Origin: Romboutsia faecis
GTDB taxonomy: Bacteria > Bacillota > Clostridia > Peptostreptococcales > Peptostreptococcaceae
Assembly (NCBI RefSeq): GCF_014323405.1
Contig: NZ_JACRWE010000004.1
Coordinates: 372,001-436,000 of the forward strand
DNA: 64,000 bases
Direction: 5' to 3'
Position 1 is the first letter of the stretch. The number at the start of each line of letters is the position of its first letter. This document shows, piece by piece, positions 9,182 through 18,051 of the stretch. The position numbers and the translations under genes were made by a program. The notes beneath the pieces are model-generated. The model did no database searches and was not told where the DNA came from. It worked only from the letters and a program-made list of their open reading frames with translations.

Positions 9182-9367
9182 AATTACCACCTTTCTAATA
9201 ACAATATTGGTATTATAACATGGATAAGAATAGATAATAAACTAGTTTAATAATAAAATTTTTATATAATAGTTTATTATAGATATATTTCTTTAATGTA
9301 TAATTACTATTATGATACACTATAGTTTGGGCCATATTTTTATTATTAGGATTATTAGGTGAATTAA

Positions 9368-10549
9368 ATGAAATTAAATAAAAATAATTTAAAAAACATA
9401 TATGATACTATAAGTAGTTTATTCTCGTTAAATTTTATAGTGATTTACAATAATGAAGATGAAATTACTAGATTGAATAATATTGAATTACCAGATTGTA
9501 TAAAAGAAGATGAAATGAAAATGATAAATACCATATCAGAAAAAATCTCTTTAAGGTGCGAAAATACAGTATGTTACTTTGAAAGTAAAATGAAGTTGAA
9601 ATACATATCATTTAGTGTATGCTCAGGCGAAGATTATGAGGGGAGCATTATTATAGGACCATATATAAACTCCCCTAACCAATTAGAAGTAGTGGATAGT
9701 AGTGGAAGAAACTTAGATAAAGTTATTCCTATAATTAAAATATTACAAGAAAAAGCTATAGAAAATATAGTTACCTCAATGATTAATTATCAAATTGAAA
9801 ATACAAAGGTAACGATCATACATGAAGATGCAAATATAAGGAACACTAATAAAAATCGATATATAAAAGAATTTGATATGAGCTTAATAAATATAAGAGA
9901 AAGATATAAACTAGAAAATCAGTTATTGCACTATGTAAGTATGGGAGATAACGATAAAGCATCTAAAATAGTGGGCAAAGATTTAGTTGTAGATCTTAAT
10001 CGATTTCCAGATGAGCCTATGAGAAATTTAAAAAATTTTGCTATAACTATGAATACACTTTTGAGAAAGGCTGTACAAGAAAATAATATAGAACCATATG
10101 TCTTAGATAGTATATCAGAGTATTTTGCTAAAAGAATAGAAAGATCTAGCAAGATGAGTATTATATATAGCATATTTGAAGAAATGATAAAAGAATACTG
10201 TAATTTAGTTAATGAGTACAAAACTAAAGGATATTCGAAATTAGTGTCAAATGCAATTAATTATGTCAAATTAAACTTTAAATATGAAATAAGTCTTTCT
10301 AGTATAGCTGATGAATTATTTGTACATCCAACTTATTTAGCTAAAAAGTTCAAAGAGGAGACTGATAAAACTATCTCAGAATATATAAATGAAATTAGAG
10401 TAAAAGAAGCTAAGATGATGTTAAAAAGTACAGAGTTTAAAATTGAAGATATTGCATACTACGTAGGATATAATGATAAAAAATATTTTTCGAAGGTATT
10501 TAAAAAAATATACAATCAGTCACCAAGCGATTATAGAAAGTATAATTAA
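9368..10549 (+). CDS. AraC family transcriptional regulator
   Basis: 393 residues. The last ~100 form the two helix-turn-helix motifs of AraC proteins (ISLSSIADELFVHPTYLAKK and IEDIAYYVGYNDKKYFSKVF). The first ~150 residues look like a soluble sensor domain, followed by a helical linker region. There is no signal peptide or receiver domain. It is divergent from the ThrE-type operon and convergent with the GH2 glycosidase gene, so its target is open. Sugar sensing for the GH2 gene is a guess. The Shine-Dalgarno (AGGTGA) is weak. Confidence 0.85.
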   Translation: MKLNKNNLKNIYDTISSLFSLNFIVIYNNEDEITRLNNIELPDCIKEDEMKMINTISEKISLRCENTVCYFESKMKLKYISFSVCSGEDYEGSIIIGPYINSPNQLEVVDSSGRNLDKVIPIIKILQEKAIENIVTSMINYQIENTKVTIIHEDANIRNTNKNRYIKEFDMSLINIRERYKLENQLLHYVSMGDNDKASKIVGKDLVVDLNRFPDEPMRNLKNFAITMNTLLRKAVQENNIEPYVLDSISEYFAKRIERSSKMSIIYSIFEEMIKEYCNLVNEYKTKGYSKLVSNAINYVKLNFKYEISLSSIADELFVHPTYLAKKFKEETDKTISEYINEIRVKEAKMMLKSTEFKIEDIAYYVGYNDKKYFSKVFKKIYNQSPSDYRKYN

Positions 10550-10550
10550 A

Positions 10551-10602
10551 TAAAGAAGGTATATAAAAGTTATTTAAAACTTATATATACCTTCTTTATT
10601 AT
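10551..10602. terminator. Bidirectional intrinsic terminator
   Basis: A 15-bp perfect stem (10551-10565 with 10584-10598) with A- and T-rich flanks lies between the convergent araC-type and GH2 genes. Confidence 0.85.
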
Positions 10603-10615
10603 ATAATATATTAAA

Positions 10616-12913
10616 TTATTTTTTTATTTGGCATAAGTCTTTATCTAGTAAGAAAACAAGTCTTTCATCGAAAGCACCTTCTAACATTTTGTTTAAGTCA
10701 CGAATAGAAGAATTTTTCATCATACCTAACATTGGACTTTCTATCATTTTACCTAGATATTTAGCTAAAACAGCTTTAGTCTCTTCATTTTCTAATAATT
10801 CGCCCATTGTGCAATTAGTAGAGTAAACATCATCAGTTATATTTAATTCAGTTATTTCAACACCATTTAATAAGTTAACTAAACTTTCATCAAACCAGTT
10901 AGCTGCTGGACCGCCTGTTTTGTCTGGGCACTCATAAACTGGATTTGGTTCATCAACTTTGTTGAATAAAGCAAAATCAGTAAATTCTTGACCATCTTTA
11001 GTTGCTATAACTTTTATATTATTTTGACCATCTACTAATTTAACATTTTCAAATACAAATGTATTTTCACCAGAGATAGTATTTAATTTTTCTCCATTTA
11101 CAAATAACGTAACTTCATCGCAGTTAGAGTAAACTTTAACATTTATAGTTTCAGTGGCTCTTTCTATAAATCTCTTACTATTTATATGAACAAATGGTAC
11201 TTTAGACCATGCAGCCTTATAAGCGTAGAATGCATCTTTCTTTATTTTACGGTCAAATGTCATTAGACCTTTGTTATTTCTACCTTTAACTCCACCTTCA
11301 TCTCTTATAGCAGAACCGAAATCGAAGAAGTTCCATACATATGTTCCCCATACAAATGGTCTTTCATTGAAATATTTTATTAACATTTCATGATATAAAG
11401 CATGATATTCTTCTGTATAGTCTTTTACTTTTGGTTCATCAGTGTGGTAAGTCATTATACCTTCGGCACCATATTCAGAAATACCTAAACACTTATCAGG
11501 ATTTACAGCATGGAATTCATCTAACCAATCTGCGAAATCTTCAGTCTTTCCAGTATACCAACCATAGTATTTATTGTAAGCTACTATATCAGTATAAGTA
11601 TGGTATTCATCATTATCAGGAACCATCATTACTTGAGCTTGAGTAGTTAAACGAGTTTTATCTTCATTGTGAACTATTTCATTTAAGTCTTGAACTATTT
11701 TTCTAACGTATGGTAAATCTCCACCTATTTGTATTTCGTTTTGAACTCCCCACATTACTATAGAAGAGTGGTTGTAGTTTTGACGAATTAATTCTACCAT
11801 TTGATCTTTAGCATTTTGTCCAGTGAAATCTGTTTCAGATGCTCTAGATATAAATGGAATTTCAGCCCAAATTACCATACCTTCTTTATCGCATAAGTCA
11901 TAGAAATATTGATCATGTTGATAGTGGGCAAGACGTATAGAGTTAGCGCCAACTTCTTTTATTAACTGCATATCAAGTTCGTGATCTTCTTTACTTAAAG
12001 CCCAACCTTTATCTTTCTTATCTTGGTGACGAGATACACCTTGTAATTTTAAATGTTTTCCATTTAAGAAGAAACCTTCTTTTGGATCAAAGTGGAAGTA
12101 TCTTAAACCAGTTGCTATATTTAATTCATCTAGCATATCATTATGTCTTTCAACTGTTACTTGAACATTGTAAAGGTAAGGATTTTCAACACTGTTCCAA
12201 AGTATAGGATTTTCAACTGTTATAGGTAATATTACTTCTGTAGTTCCTTCTACAATAACATCCTTTGCATTGTATATAACAACATTTCCATCAGCATCTA
12301 ATACAGTTGCGGCAACTCTGATAGCTTCTTTTTCTTCATTTTCATTAGTTATATTAGCTTTTACAGTTATTTTTGCTAACTCATCAGTTACTTCATCTTG
12401 AGATATGAATACACCTTGAGAGCCTTTATTCATTAAGTCAAAGTGAACATCTTCAGTAACTATTATATTTACATCTCTATATATTCCACCGTAGAATGTG
12501 AAGTCAGCCATTAATGGATAAACATCTTCAACAGCAGTGTTATCAGCCTTAACAGCGATAGTGTTTTCTCCACCAAAGTTAACTAATTCTGTTATATCGT
12601 ATCTAATTATAGAATATCCACCTCTATGTTCCCCTAAGTGAATACCATTAACATAAACGTTAGATATACTATTAATAGCACCAAATTCTATGTATATTTT
12701 TTTACCTTCATAAAGTTTATCTATAGTAAGGTTTTTTCTGTACCAGCAAGCCCCTCTGAAGAATTCATTTCCTGCTGAACCATCTATAGCATTCCAAGTA
12801 TGAGGAACATTTACAGACTCCCAGTTAGAAGTGTTAAATTCCTTTGCAGAAGCATCAACAACATCTTCTTTAATAAAACTCCAATTATCATTAATATTAA
12901 ATATTTTTCTCAT
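10616..12913 (-). CDS. Glycoside hydrolase family 2 (probable beta-galactosidase)
   Basis: 765 residues, cytoplasmic (no signal peptide). The order is sugar-binding domain, immunoglobulin-like domain, TIM barrel, C-terminal domains. The acid/base glutamate is in WGVQNEI and the nucleophile glutamate in GISEYGAEG, both intact. The C-terminal ~100 residues form an extra small helical domain (with ESPMLGMMKNSSIRDLNKML) seen in some clostridial glycosidases. The barrel end GRNNKGLMTFDRK contains an N-x-K pattern that also occurs in beta-glucuronidases, but this stretch resembles GH2 beta-galactosidases more. Beta-glucuronidase is therefore an alternative, of interest because a hexuronate pathway lies 13 kb away. 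Shine-Dalgarno AAGGGAG supports the ATG. Confidence 0.8.
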   Translation of the reverse strand: MRKIFNINDNWSFIKEDVVDASAKEFNTSNWESVNVPHTWNAIDGSAGNEFFRGACWYRKNLTIDKLYEGKKIYIEFGAINSISNVYVNGIHLGEHRGGYSIIRYDITELVNFGGENTIAVKADNTAVEDVYPLMADFTFYGGIYRDVNIIVTEDVHFDLMNKGSQGVFISQDEVTDELAKITVKANITNENEEKEAIRVAATVLDADGNVVIYNAKDVIVEGTTEVILPITVENPILWNSVENPYLYNVQVTVERHNDMLDELNIATGLRYFHFDPKEGFFLNGKHLKLQGVSRHQDKKDKGWALSKEDHELDMQLIKEVGANSIRLAHYQHDQYFYDLCDKEGMVIWAEIPFISRASETDFTGQNAKDQMVELIRQNYNHSSIVMWGVQNEIQIGGDLPYVRKIVQDLNEIVHNEDKTRLTTQAQVMMVPDNDEYHTYTDIVAYNKYYGWYTGKTEDFADWLDEFHAVNPDKCLGISEYGAEGIMTYHTDEPKVKDYTEEYHALYHEMLIKYFNERPFVWGTYVWNFFDFGSAIRDEGGVKGRNNKGLMTFDRKIKKDAFYAYKAAWSKVPFVHINSKRFIERATETINVKVYSNCDEVTLFVNGEKLNTISGENTFVFENVKLVDGQNNIKVIATKDGQEFTDFALFNKVDEPNPVYECPDKTGGPAANWFDESLVNLLNGVEITELNITDDVYSTNCTMGELLENEETKAVLAKYLGKMIESPMLGMMKNSSIRDLNKMLEGAFDERLVFLLDKDLCQIKK

Positions 12914-13040
12914 TTGCTTACTCCCTTCTTGTGATGTATTGATAATATTATAACACTAAAAAAAGCTTTTATAGTGGTCTAAAATAGACAATGGTGAATT
13001 ATTTTAGTTTATTTGGAATGGCAGAATACTAGGATAAAAT

Positions 13041-13080
13041 AAAAAAAGTCTAAATCAGTAAGATAGATTTAGACTTTTTT
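13041..13080. terminator. Intrinsic terminator for the PIN-domain gene
   Basis: A 14-bp perfect stem (13043-13056 with 13066-13079). Read on the minus strand it ends in a run of T, directly after the gene at 13107-13724. Confidence 0.85.
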
Positions 13081-13106
13081 ATTTTAAGGATAATTTTACT
13101 ATATAT

Positions 13107-13724
13107 TTATGCTATAAAATTGGAATAATATTGGTTAACTATAGGTTCACAGATATTAAGTATTTTCTTATTCCATCCAAATTGTAAGAAGAAATTTAAT
13201 TTTAAACTTTCCAAATCAGAAGATGATCCAATAGCAATTAGTGCTTTTGTTACAGTTTTATTTGTATATCCATAACTTTTTAATTCTGTTATAATTTCAT
13301 CTTCTAAATCGAGTATAGGATCGTTATGTATATTATATAAATCATGTGAAATAGATAATATATCGGAAATAAGTTCTATGTGACATCTATTTTTAGATAA
13401 ATTTTTTAAAAGGTTTATAGATGACAGATATCCTTTATCTTTACTAACTATGTAATAATTTGAATTTTCATCTTTTGATCCAATTAAATAACCTAAATAT
13501 CCAATTAATTGAAAATCTAAGCTATTTTTTATTCCTGTAGTGACATTTATTTTTTCTATTTTGGAACTTGTATTTAGAGATTGAATAATAGAATCTTTAA
13601 AATTAGTGGAAGATGTTCTTTTTGTTGTAAATAGAATTATCCTATCGCTAGGACTAAGAAGATGTGCTCCATGTAGAGCTCTTATATTTACGTTTTCTGT
13701 ATCGACTAAAAATATTTTCTTCAT
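13107..13724 (-). CDS. PIN/NYN-like domain protein, putative RNase
   Basis: 205 residues. The N-terminal ~115 carry acidic positions arranged like a PIN/NYN nuclease: LVDTENV at the N-terminus, SLDFQLIGYLGYLIG in the middle, and YIVSKDKGY. These could coordinate Mg2+ or Mn2+ for RNA cleavage. The C-terminal ~90 residues are helical, with no family I recognise. No antitoxin-like small gene is adjacent, so a classic toxin-antitoxin pair is not supported. Single gene with its own terminator and Shine-Dalgarno (AAAGGGGG). Activity is inferred only from motif layout. Confidence 0.65.
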   Translation of the reverse strand: MKKIFLVDTENVNIRALHGAHLLSPSDRIILFTTKRTSSTNFKDSIIQSLNTSSKIEKINVTTGIKNSLDFQLIGYLGYLIGSKDENSNYYIVSKDKGYLSSINLLKNLSKNRCHIELISDILSISHDLYNIHNDPILDLEDEIITELKSYGYTNKTVTKALIAIGSSSDLESLKLNFFLQFGWNKKILNICEPIVNQYYSNFIA

Positions 13725-13916
13725 TTATGGTTCCCCCTTTAACTTTCTATTACAAATAAAGTGTTACCATAAATTATTTAAATAATACTTTAGTATAGGT
13801 TAAAATTTCAAATCCATGGTATATATTGCAAGATTTATACTTATGATTGAGTGAGCATAATTAGGTTTTAAAGTTAACAGTAAATGTTAATAAAGAAGAA
13901 ATATAGTAAGCATATT

Positions 13917-14348
13917 TTATTTGTATACGATTCTATAATTAGGCATATCTTCCCCCAAAAATTTCCATCTAATAAAGTCATCAAGAAAAATTGCAGCTAA
14001 AGATAAGAAAAACCAAATCGCTGTATAATTCAAACATACTTGACCCAATAAATTGAATGGCATATTAGAATAATCCCATACATTTAAATTAAGCCATAAA
14101 TTTATTACTATCCCTGAAATAAATTCGATAGATGTAATTCCAATTGATGAAATAAACATTTGAAGTAAAAGAGGTGGATTAGATTTAAATATATTGTTAA
14201 TTGACCCAATAAAAATAAAGCAAATACCACCTACTACTATCATTGAAAAATGAGAATATCCTCTATATAATATTTCTAAAAAATAATATATGAATCCACC
14301 TACCAAAAATAACGCTATATATTTAAATATACTTTTCATATAATACAA
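13917..14348 (-). CDS. CmpB-type putative ABC transporter permease (PF06541-like)
   Basis: A small membrane protein of about 144 residues with four hydrophobic segments. The stretches FISGIVINLWLNLNVWDYS and IFLDDFIRWKFLGE are typical of the family annotated as putative ABC transporter permease, whose function is not established. The start is uncertain: AGGTGG lies 8 bases before a TTG at 14348 (used here), 17 bases before an ATG at 14339, and overlaps a GTG at 14360. No ABC ATPase is nearby. Confidence 0.65.
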   Translation of the reverse strand: MYYMKSIFKYIALFLVGGFIYYFLEILYRGYSHFSMIVVGGICFIFIGSINNIFKSNPPLLLQMFISSIGITSIEFISGIVINLWLNLNVWDYSNMPFNLLGQVCLNYTAIWFFLSLAAIFLDDFIRWKFLGEDMPNYRIVYK

Positions 14349-14477
14349 GCTATACACCACCTAATTCTATATGTTATAAGACTATTTTTTCAAAATATAG
14401 TGTTAAAATACTGTAAAGTAATAAGGTATATTTTGTAAAGATGGAAAACTGATAAAAAAAGTGAAATTGTACTAAAT

Positions 14478-14533
14478 TTGACTTTGAAATGACACAATAA
14501 TGACACAATTAAAATTGCTAATATAGATATAAT
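14478..14533 (+). promoter_or_regulatory. Three tandem 11-bp direct repeats and promoter before cbiM
   Basis: Three 11-mers follow head to tail: TTGACTTTGAA (14478-14488), ATGACACAATA (14489-14499) and ATGACACAATT (14500-14510). A good -10 (TATAAT, 14528-14533) lies 17 bases downstream, but the expected -35 position is inside the last repeat and is poor. Eleven-base tandem repeats overlapping -35 are the classic site of activating OmpR/PhoB-type regulators, and one such gene lies 1.2 kb downstream. Confidence 0.55.
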
Positions 14534-14586
14534 TATCTTGGTAAGATAAATATTTATGAATTATAAAAGATAGAGGGGAGTAGGGT

Positions 14587-15315
14587 ATGAAAAATTTAAA
14601 ACTGGGATTAATTGCGGCTTTTATATTTGTTATTTTAAATCCAATTCAATCAAGTGCAATGCATATAATGGAAGGATTTTTACCTCCTATATGGTCTATA
14701 ATATGGACTATTTTATTTATACCGTTTTTTTTAGTAGGTTTAAAATCTATAAATAAAATAGTAAAGGAACAGCCAAAGAAAAAATTACTGTTAGCATTAT
14801 GTGGTGCATTTGTATTTGTATTGTCAGCTTTAAAAATACCATCAGTTACAGGAAGTTGCTCTCATCCGACAGGGGTAGGGTTAGGCGCAATATTATTTGG
14901 ACCAAGTGTAATGGCCGTATTAGGAGTAATAGTTCTTTTGTTCCAAGCTATACTTTTAGCACATGGTGGATTAACTACTTTAGGTGCAAATGCATTTTCA
15001 ATGGCAATAGTAGGACCTATAGTATCGTTCTTTACATTTAAACTTTTAAAAAATAAAATAAATAAGAGTTGGGCTGTGTTTATATCAGCAGCTTTAGGAG
15101 ATTTGCTTACATATACAATAACATCTTTGCAGTTAGCTTTAGCTTTTCCGGATCCAACTGGAGGAATAATGGCATCAGCAACTAAGTTCTTAGGTGTATT
15201 TTTCTTTACTCAAATTCCAATAGCAATTGCTGAAGGTATATTAACTACTATACTTTATAACTTGATAGTTCAAAATGAAGGTGAGGAGGTTGCTGAGTAT
15301 GGATACAAATGTTAA
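14587..15315 (+). CDS. cbiM: CbiM, S-component of an ECF-type cobalt/nickel transporter
   Basis: 242 residues. A signal-like N-terminus ends at SSA and is followed by [10 protein letters not shown]. In CbiM proteins the mature N-terminal Met-His binds the metal ion. Seven hydrophobic segments follow, with the family mark [20 protein letters not shown]. It imports Co2+ or Ni2+. The next gene is cbiN, overlapping by 17 bases, but the usual cbiQ (transmembrane) and cbiO (ATPase) genes are missing and a terminator follows cbiN. CbiMN alone has been shown in other bacteria to retain some transport. No cobalamin riboswitch is seen upstream. Confidence 0.9.
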   Translation: MKNLKLGLIAAFIFVILNPIQSSAMHIMEGFLPPIWSIIWTILFIPFFLVGLKSINKIVKEQPKKKLLLALCGAFVFVLSALKIPSVTGSCSHPTGVGLGAILFGPSVMAVLGVIVLLFQAILLAHGGLTTLGANAFSMAIVGPIVSFFTFKLLKNKINKSWAVFISAALGDLLTYTITSLQLALAFPDPTGGIMASATKFLGVFFFTQIPIAIAEGILTTILYNLIVQNEGEEVAEYGYKC

Positions 15316-15601
15316 AGATAAAGACGTTAAAAAAGGTAACAAACTTAACTGGATGCTATTACTTTTAGCAATTGTATTAATAATACTACCACTAATATTT
15401 AATCCGTCAGCAGAATATGGTGGTGCAGATGGAGAGGCAGAAGAAGCAATAACTGAAATTTCACCTAATTATGAGCCATGGTTTACTAGTTTTTATGAAC
15501 CACCAAGTGGAGAGATTGAAAGTTTATTATTCTCAACACAAGCAGCGTTAGGAGCTGGAATAATAGGTTATTATTTAGGTAGTAGAAAAAGAAAAAAATA
15601 A
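15299..15601 (+). CDS. cbiN: CbiN, accessory component of the cobalt transporter
   Basis: 100 residues. Two membrane segments flank an extracytoplasmic loop with the CbiN marks [13 protein letters not shown] and [19 protein letters not shown]. The start is the ATG at 15299, preceded by GAGGAGG. An earlier in-frame ATG at 15275 has no such site. It overlaps cbiM by 17 bases. CbiN works with CbiM in metal loading. No ATPase gene follows in this locus. Confidence 0.88.
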   Translation: MDTNVKDKDVKKGNKLNWMLLLLAIVLIILPLIFNPSAEYGGADGEAEEAITEISPNYEPWFTSFYEPPSGEIESLLFSTQAALGAGIIGYYLGSRKRKK

Positions 15602-15608
15602 AAATGAT

Positions 15609-15645
15609 GGGCTGTCTTAAATTTTAAGACCAGCCCTTTTGTTTT
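15609..15645 (+). terminator. Intrinsic terminator after cbiMN
   Basis: A stem of GGGCTG and TCTTAAA paired with TTTAAGA and CAGCCC (one bulge) is followed by TTTTGTTTT. It separates cbiMN from the two-component genes. Confidence 0.82.
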
Positions 15646-15713
15646 GTATTTATTTATAAATGTGTCAATATATGCTAATATAAGATAGGAAAAAACTCTA
15701 AGGGGGGAAAAAA

Positions 15714-16403
15714 TTGAAGGATTCACTTTTAGTTTTGATTTGTGATGATCAACAATCTGTTCATGAAACTGTTGGAGAATACTTAAAATTGAATGGAATT
15801 AACTATATATCGGCTTATAATGGAATTGAAGCCATAGAAAAATGTCAAGAATATAGTCCAGATTTAATATTATTAGATCTAATGATGCCTAAGATGTTTG
15901 GAGAAGAAGTATGTAAAGAGATAAGAAAAAATAGTGATGTACCAATAATTATGTTAAGTGCAAAGGATGATACTATAGATAAGATATTAGGGTTAGAAAT
16001 AGGTGCTGATGATTATATTACAAAACCTTTCTCACCAAGAGAAGTAGTAACAAGAATAAAGACTGTTTTAAGAAGAGCTACAACAAGTACTGTAAAAGAA
16101 GAGTGTGAGGTTAAATTTAGGGATTTAGAGATAAATTTAGATACCCATGAGGTTAAACTTAAAGGAGAACCTATAAAAATAACACCTAAAGAAATGAAGA
16201 TACTTTATATGCTAGCATCTAGTCCAGGTAGTATATTTAATAGAGAACACATATTATCAGAAGTTTGGGGTTACGATTATTTTGGAGATACAAGGGTTGT
16301 AGACACTCAAATAAAAAGACTTAGAAAGAAACTTCAAAGAGATGATTTAAGTTGGGAAATCAGATCAGTTTATGGAGTAGGATATAAGCTTGAGGTGTTA
16401 TAA
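15714..16403 (+). CDS. OmpR/PhoB family response regulator
   Basis: 229 residues. The receiver domain has acidic D11/D12, the phospho-acceptor D55 (LLLDLMMP), S82 and K104 (ITKPF). The winged-helix DNA-binding domain covers about residues 130-228 and ends RSVYGVGYKLE. The start is a TTG at 15714 with a strong AAGGGGGG in front. It overlaps the histidine kinase gene by one base (TAATG), so the two are coupled. The upstream region holds TGTGTCA (15661-15667), the inverse of the TGACACA in the repeats before cbiM, which would fit a shared target motif. That link is weak inference. Confidence 0.92.
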   Translation: MKDSLLVLICDDQQSVHETVGEYLKLNGINYISAYNGIEAIEKCQEYSPDLILLDLMMPKMFGEEVCKEIRKNSDVPIIMLSAKDDTIDKILGLEIGADDYITKPFSPREVVTRIKTVLRRATTSTVKEECEVKFRDLEINLDTHEVKLKGEPIKITPKEMKILYMLASSPGSIFNREHILSEVWGYDYFGDTRVVDTQIKRLRKKLQRDDLSWEIRSVYGVGYKLEVL

Positions 16404-17836
16404 TGGACATTGGATATTTTAAAAAATTTTCAAATAAAGTTGGCAAGGTAACAACACTAATAGTAATTATGGTGATCTTATTTTGTAGCTTTACAATGAG
16501 TCAGTATTTTTTAAAAATAAAACTTGAAGAAACTAAGGTTAATGTAAATACTATAGTTGAAAACTTTGATAAAGATAAAAATAACATAAGCGATATTATA
16601 GATAAATATCCAATATATAATTCAATTATACAAGTATGTGATACAAGTGAAGATATTACTATAAGTAAAGAACAATTTACTAAAAAAATAGACTATGGAA
16701 ATCTTACTATAGAAGACTTGCATAATGCATTAGAACCATATAAGGTATCTGTACTTAATGGAAATTCTATAAGTGGTATTATAAAGCTAAGTGAAGTAAA
16801 AGGAGATGTAATGATAATAGGAGAACCTTTAAAAGATGAAAATGAGAAGGTTGTAGGAGCTATTTTTGCATTAAAATTTACTAAAGAGTTTAATACTGTG
16901 TTAATAGGATTAAATACTGTATTAAGTATTAGTATGATTTTTATATTAATATCAATAATGACACCTTTTTACTTAATATTAAAGAAAACTTTTGAAAAAA
17001 TAAGAAATATGACTGAAATGGTAATAGATATGTCTAAAGGAGATTACTCAGTAAGATTTGAAAAAGATGAAAATGAGCAATTAGACAAATTATCACGAGC
17101 TCTTAATGAGTTAGCTATTAGATTAGAACAAACTGTAAATCAATCAAAATTATTAGAGCAAACAAGAAGGGACTATGTAGCTAATGTAAGTCATGAATTA
17201 AAAACACCAGTAACTTCGATTAGAGCAATGGCAGAAATATTAAAGGATGGAAGTTTGGTAGATAAGGTAGATAAAGATAAGTATTATAGTATGATACTTA
17301 GGGAATCTATACGATTAGAATCACTTATAAAAGATATGTTAGAATTATCTAAACTTCAATCAGGAAAAGAATCCTTAGAGAAAACGAAAGTAAGATTAAA
17401 TGAAACATTATTACAAGTTATTGATGAGTTTAAAATTATGTCTGAGGATTTAGATATAGAGCTTATTATAGATATAGATTTCGATGATTTACCAGAAGTG
17501 AACACTAATATTAACCGAATAGCTCAAGTACTAGTTATATTAATTGATAATGCTTTTAAATATACAGCGAATAATGGAAGTGTCACGTTAAAGGTTTTAA
17601 AAGAAGAAGATTACATAAAAGTAAGTGTATGTGACACAGGGGTTGGTGTAGAAGAAGAAGATATTCCGTTTATTTTTGATAGATTTTATCAAGCCGATAA
17701 ATCACATTCATCAGAAGGAACAGGAATTGGACTGTCGATTGCCTGGGAAATAATGAAGAATTTAGGTGAAAATATATACTATGAGTCAAATGATACATAT
17801 CAATCTATCTTTAACTTTACTATACACTATAACTAA
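16403..17836 (+). CDS. Sensor histidine kinase
   Basis: 477 residues. TM1 is near residues 17-35, an extracellular sensor region of about 130 residues follows, TM2 is near 165-190, then a HAMP region. The phosphorylated histidine is H264 in NVSHELKTPVTSIR. ATPase boxes are LIDNAFKYTANNG (N), VCDTGVGV (G1), FIFDRFYQADKS (F) and GTGIGLSIA (G2), all intact. It pairs with the response regulator directly upstream. The stimulus is unknown. Its place between cbiMN and the hydG leader makes metal or redox sensing a thought, not a conclusion. Confidence 0.92.
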   Translation: MDIGYFKKFSNKVGKVTTLIVIMVILFCSFTMSQYFLKIKLEETKVNVNTIVENFDKDKNNISDIIDKYPIYNSIIQVCDTSEDITISKEQFTKKIDYGNLTIEDLHNALEPYKVSVLNGNSISGIIKLSEVKGDVMIIGEPLKDENEKVVGAIFALKFTKEFNTVLIGLNTVLSISMIFILISIMTPFYLILKKTFEKIRNMTEMVIDMSKGDYSVRFEKDENEQLDKLSRALNELAIRLEQTVNQSKLLEQTRRDYVANVSHELKTPVTSIRAMAEILKDGSLVDKVDKDKYYSMILRESIRLESLIKDMLELSKLQSGKESLEKTKVRLNETLLQVIDEFKIMSEDLDIELIIDIDFDDLPEVNTNINRIAQVLVILIDNAFKYTANNGSVTLKVLKEEDYIKVSVCDTGVGVEEEDIPFIFDRFYQADKSHSSEGTGIGLSIAWEIMKNLGENIYYESNDTYQSIFNFTIHYN

Positions 17837-17870
17837 GATGTAAATTTAAAATTGATAATAGAGATATTAT

Positions 17871-18036
17871 GTGCTACCATCAAGGTATATCTGACCTTAA
17901 GGGGATTTGCCCAAAAGAGAAGATTTTAAAAAGTTAATCGTACTGAAATACATGAGGGTTGTTCCCGAGTGAGAAGGCGATGGTATAAGACAGAATAATA
18001 ACATCCTCATGCCTATAATGGCGTGAGGATTTTTTT
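17871..18036 (+). promoter_or_regulatory. Structured leader RNA (riboswitch-like) before the TM1266-hydG genes
   Basis: A closing helix P1 pairs 17875-17881 (TACCATC) with 17979-17985 (GATGGTA). Inside are a hairpin AAGGT/ACCTT (17882-17886 with 17894-17898), a short GGG/CCC hairpin (about 17902-17912) and another GGG/CCC (17956-17958 with 17964-17966). A terminator hairpin (18003-18013 with 18020-18030, 11 bp with one wobble) plus seven T follows. CATGAGG (17951-17957) is exactly complementary to CCTCATG (18005-18011), the left terminator arm, which gives an antiterminator. This is the layout of a transcription-terminating riboswitch. The conserved cores of cobalamin, SAM, TPP, FMN, lysine, glycine, purine, c-di-GMP, NiCo, fluoride and T-box RNAs are not recognisable. 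Confidence 0.72.
18003..18036 (+). terminator. Regulated terminator in the hydG leader
   Basis: An 11-bp stem with a single T-G wobble and the loop TATAAT is followed by seven T. It lies just before the Shine-Dalgarno GAGGGGGA of the next gene, so it can act only as a leader attenuator. Confidence 0.85.
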
Positions 18037-18051
18037 GAGGGGGATTTAGCA

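Noticed and set aside
14361..14586. Cobalamin or NiCo riboswitch before cbiM
   Set aside because: Neither the B12 box (GCCACTG) nor NiCo core elements are present; only direct repeats and a -10 are visible.
17871..18036. T-box or TPP riboswitch before hydG
   Set aside because: The T-box core (GGTGG-ACCGCG type) and TPP core (CTGAGA, ACCTGA) are missing, and the leader is too short for a full T-box.
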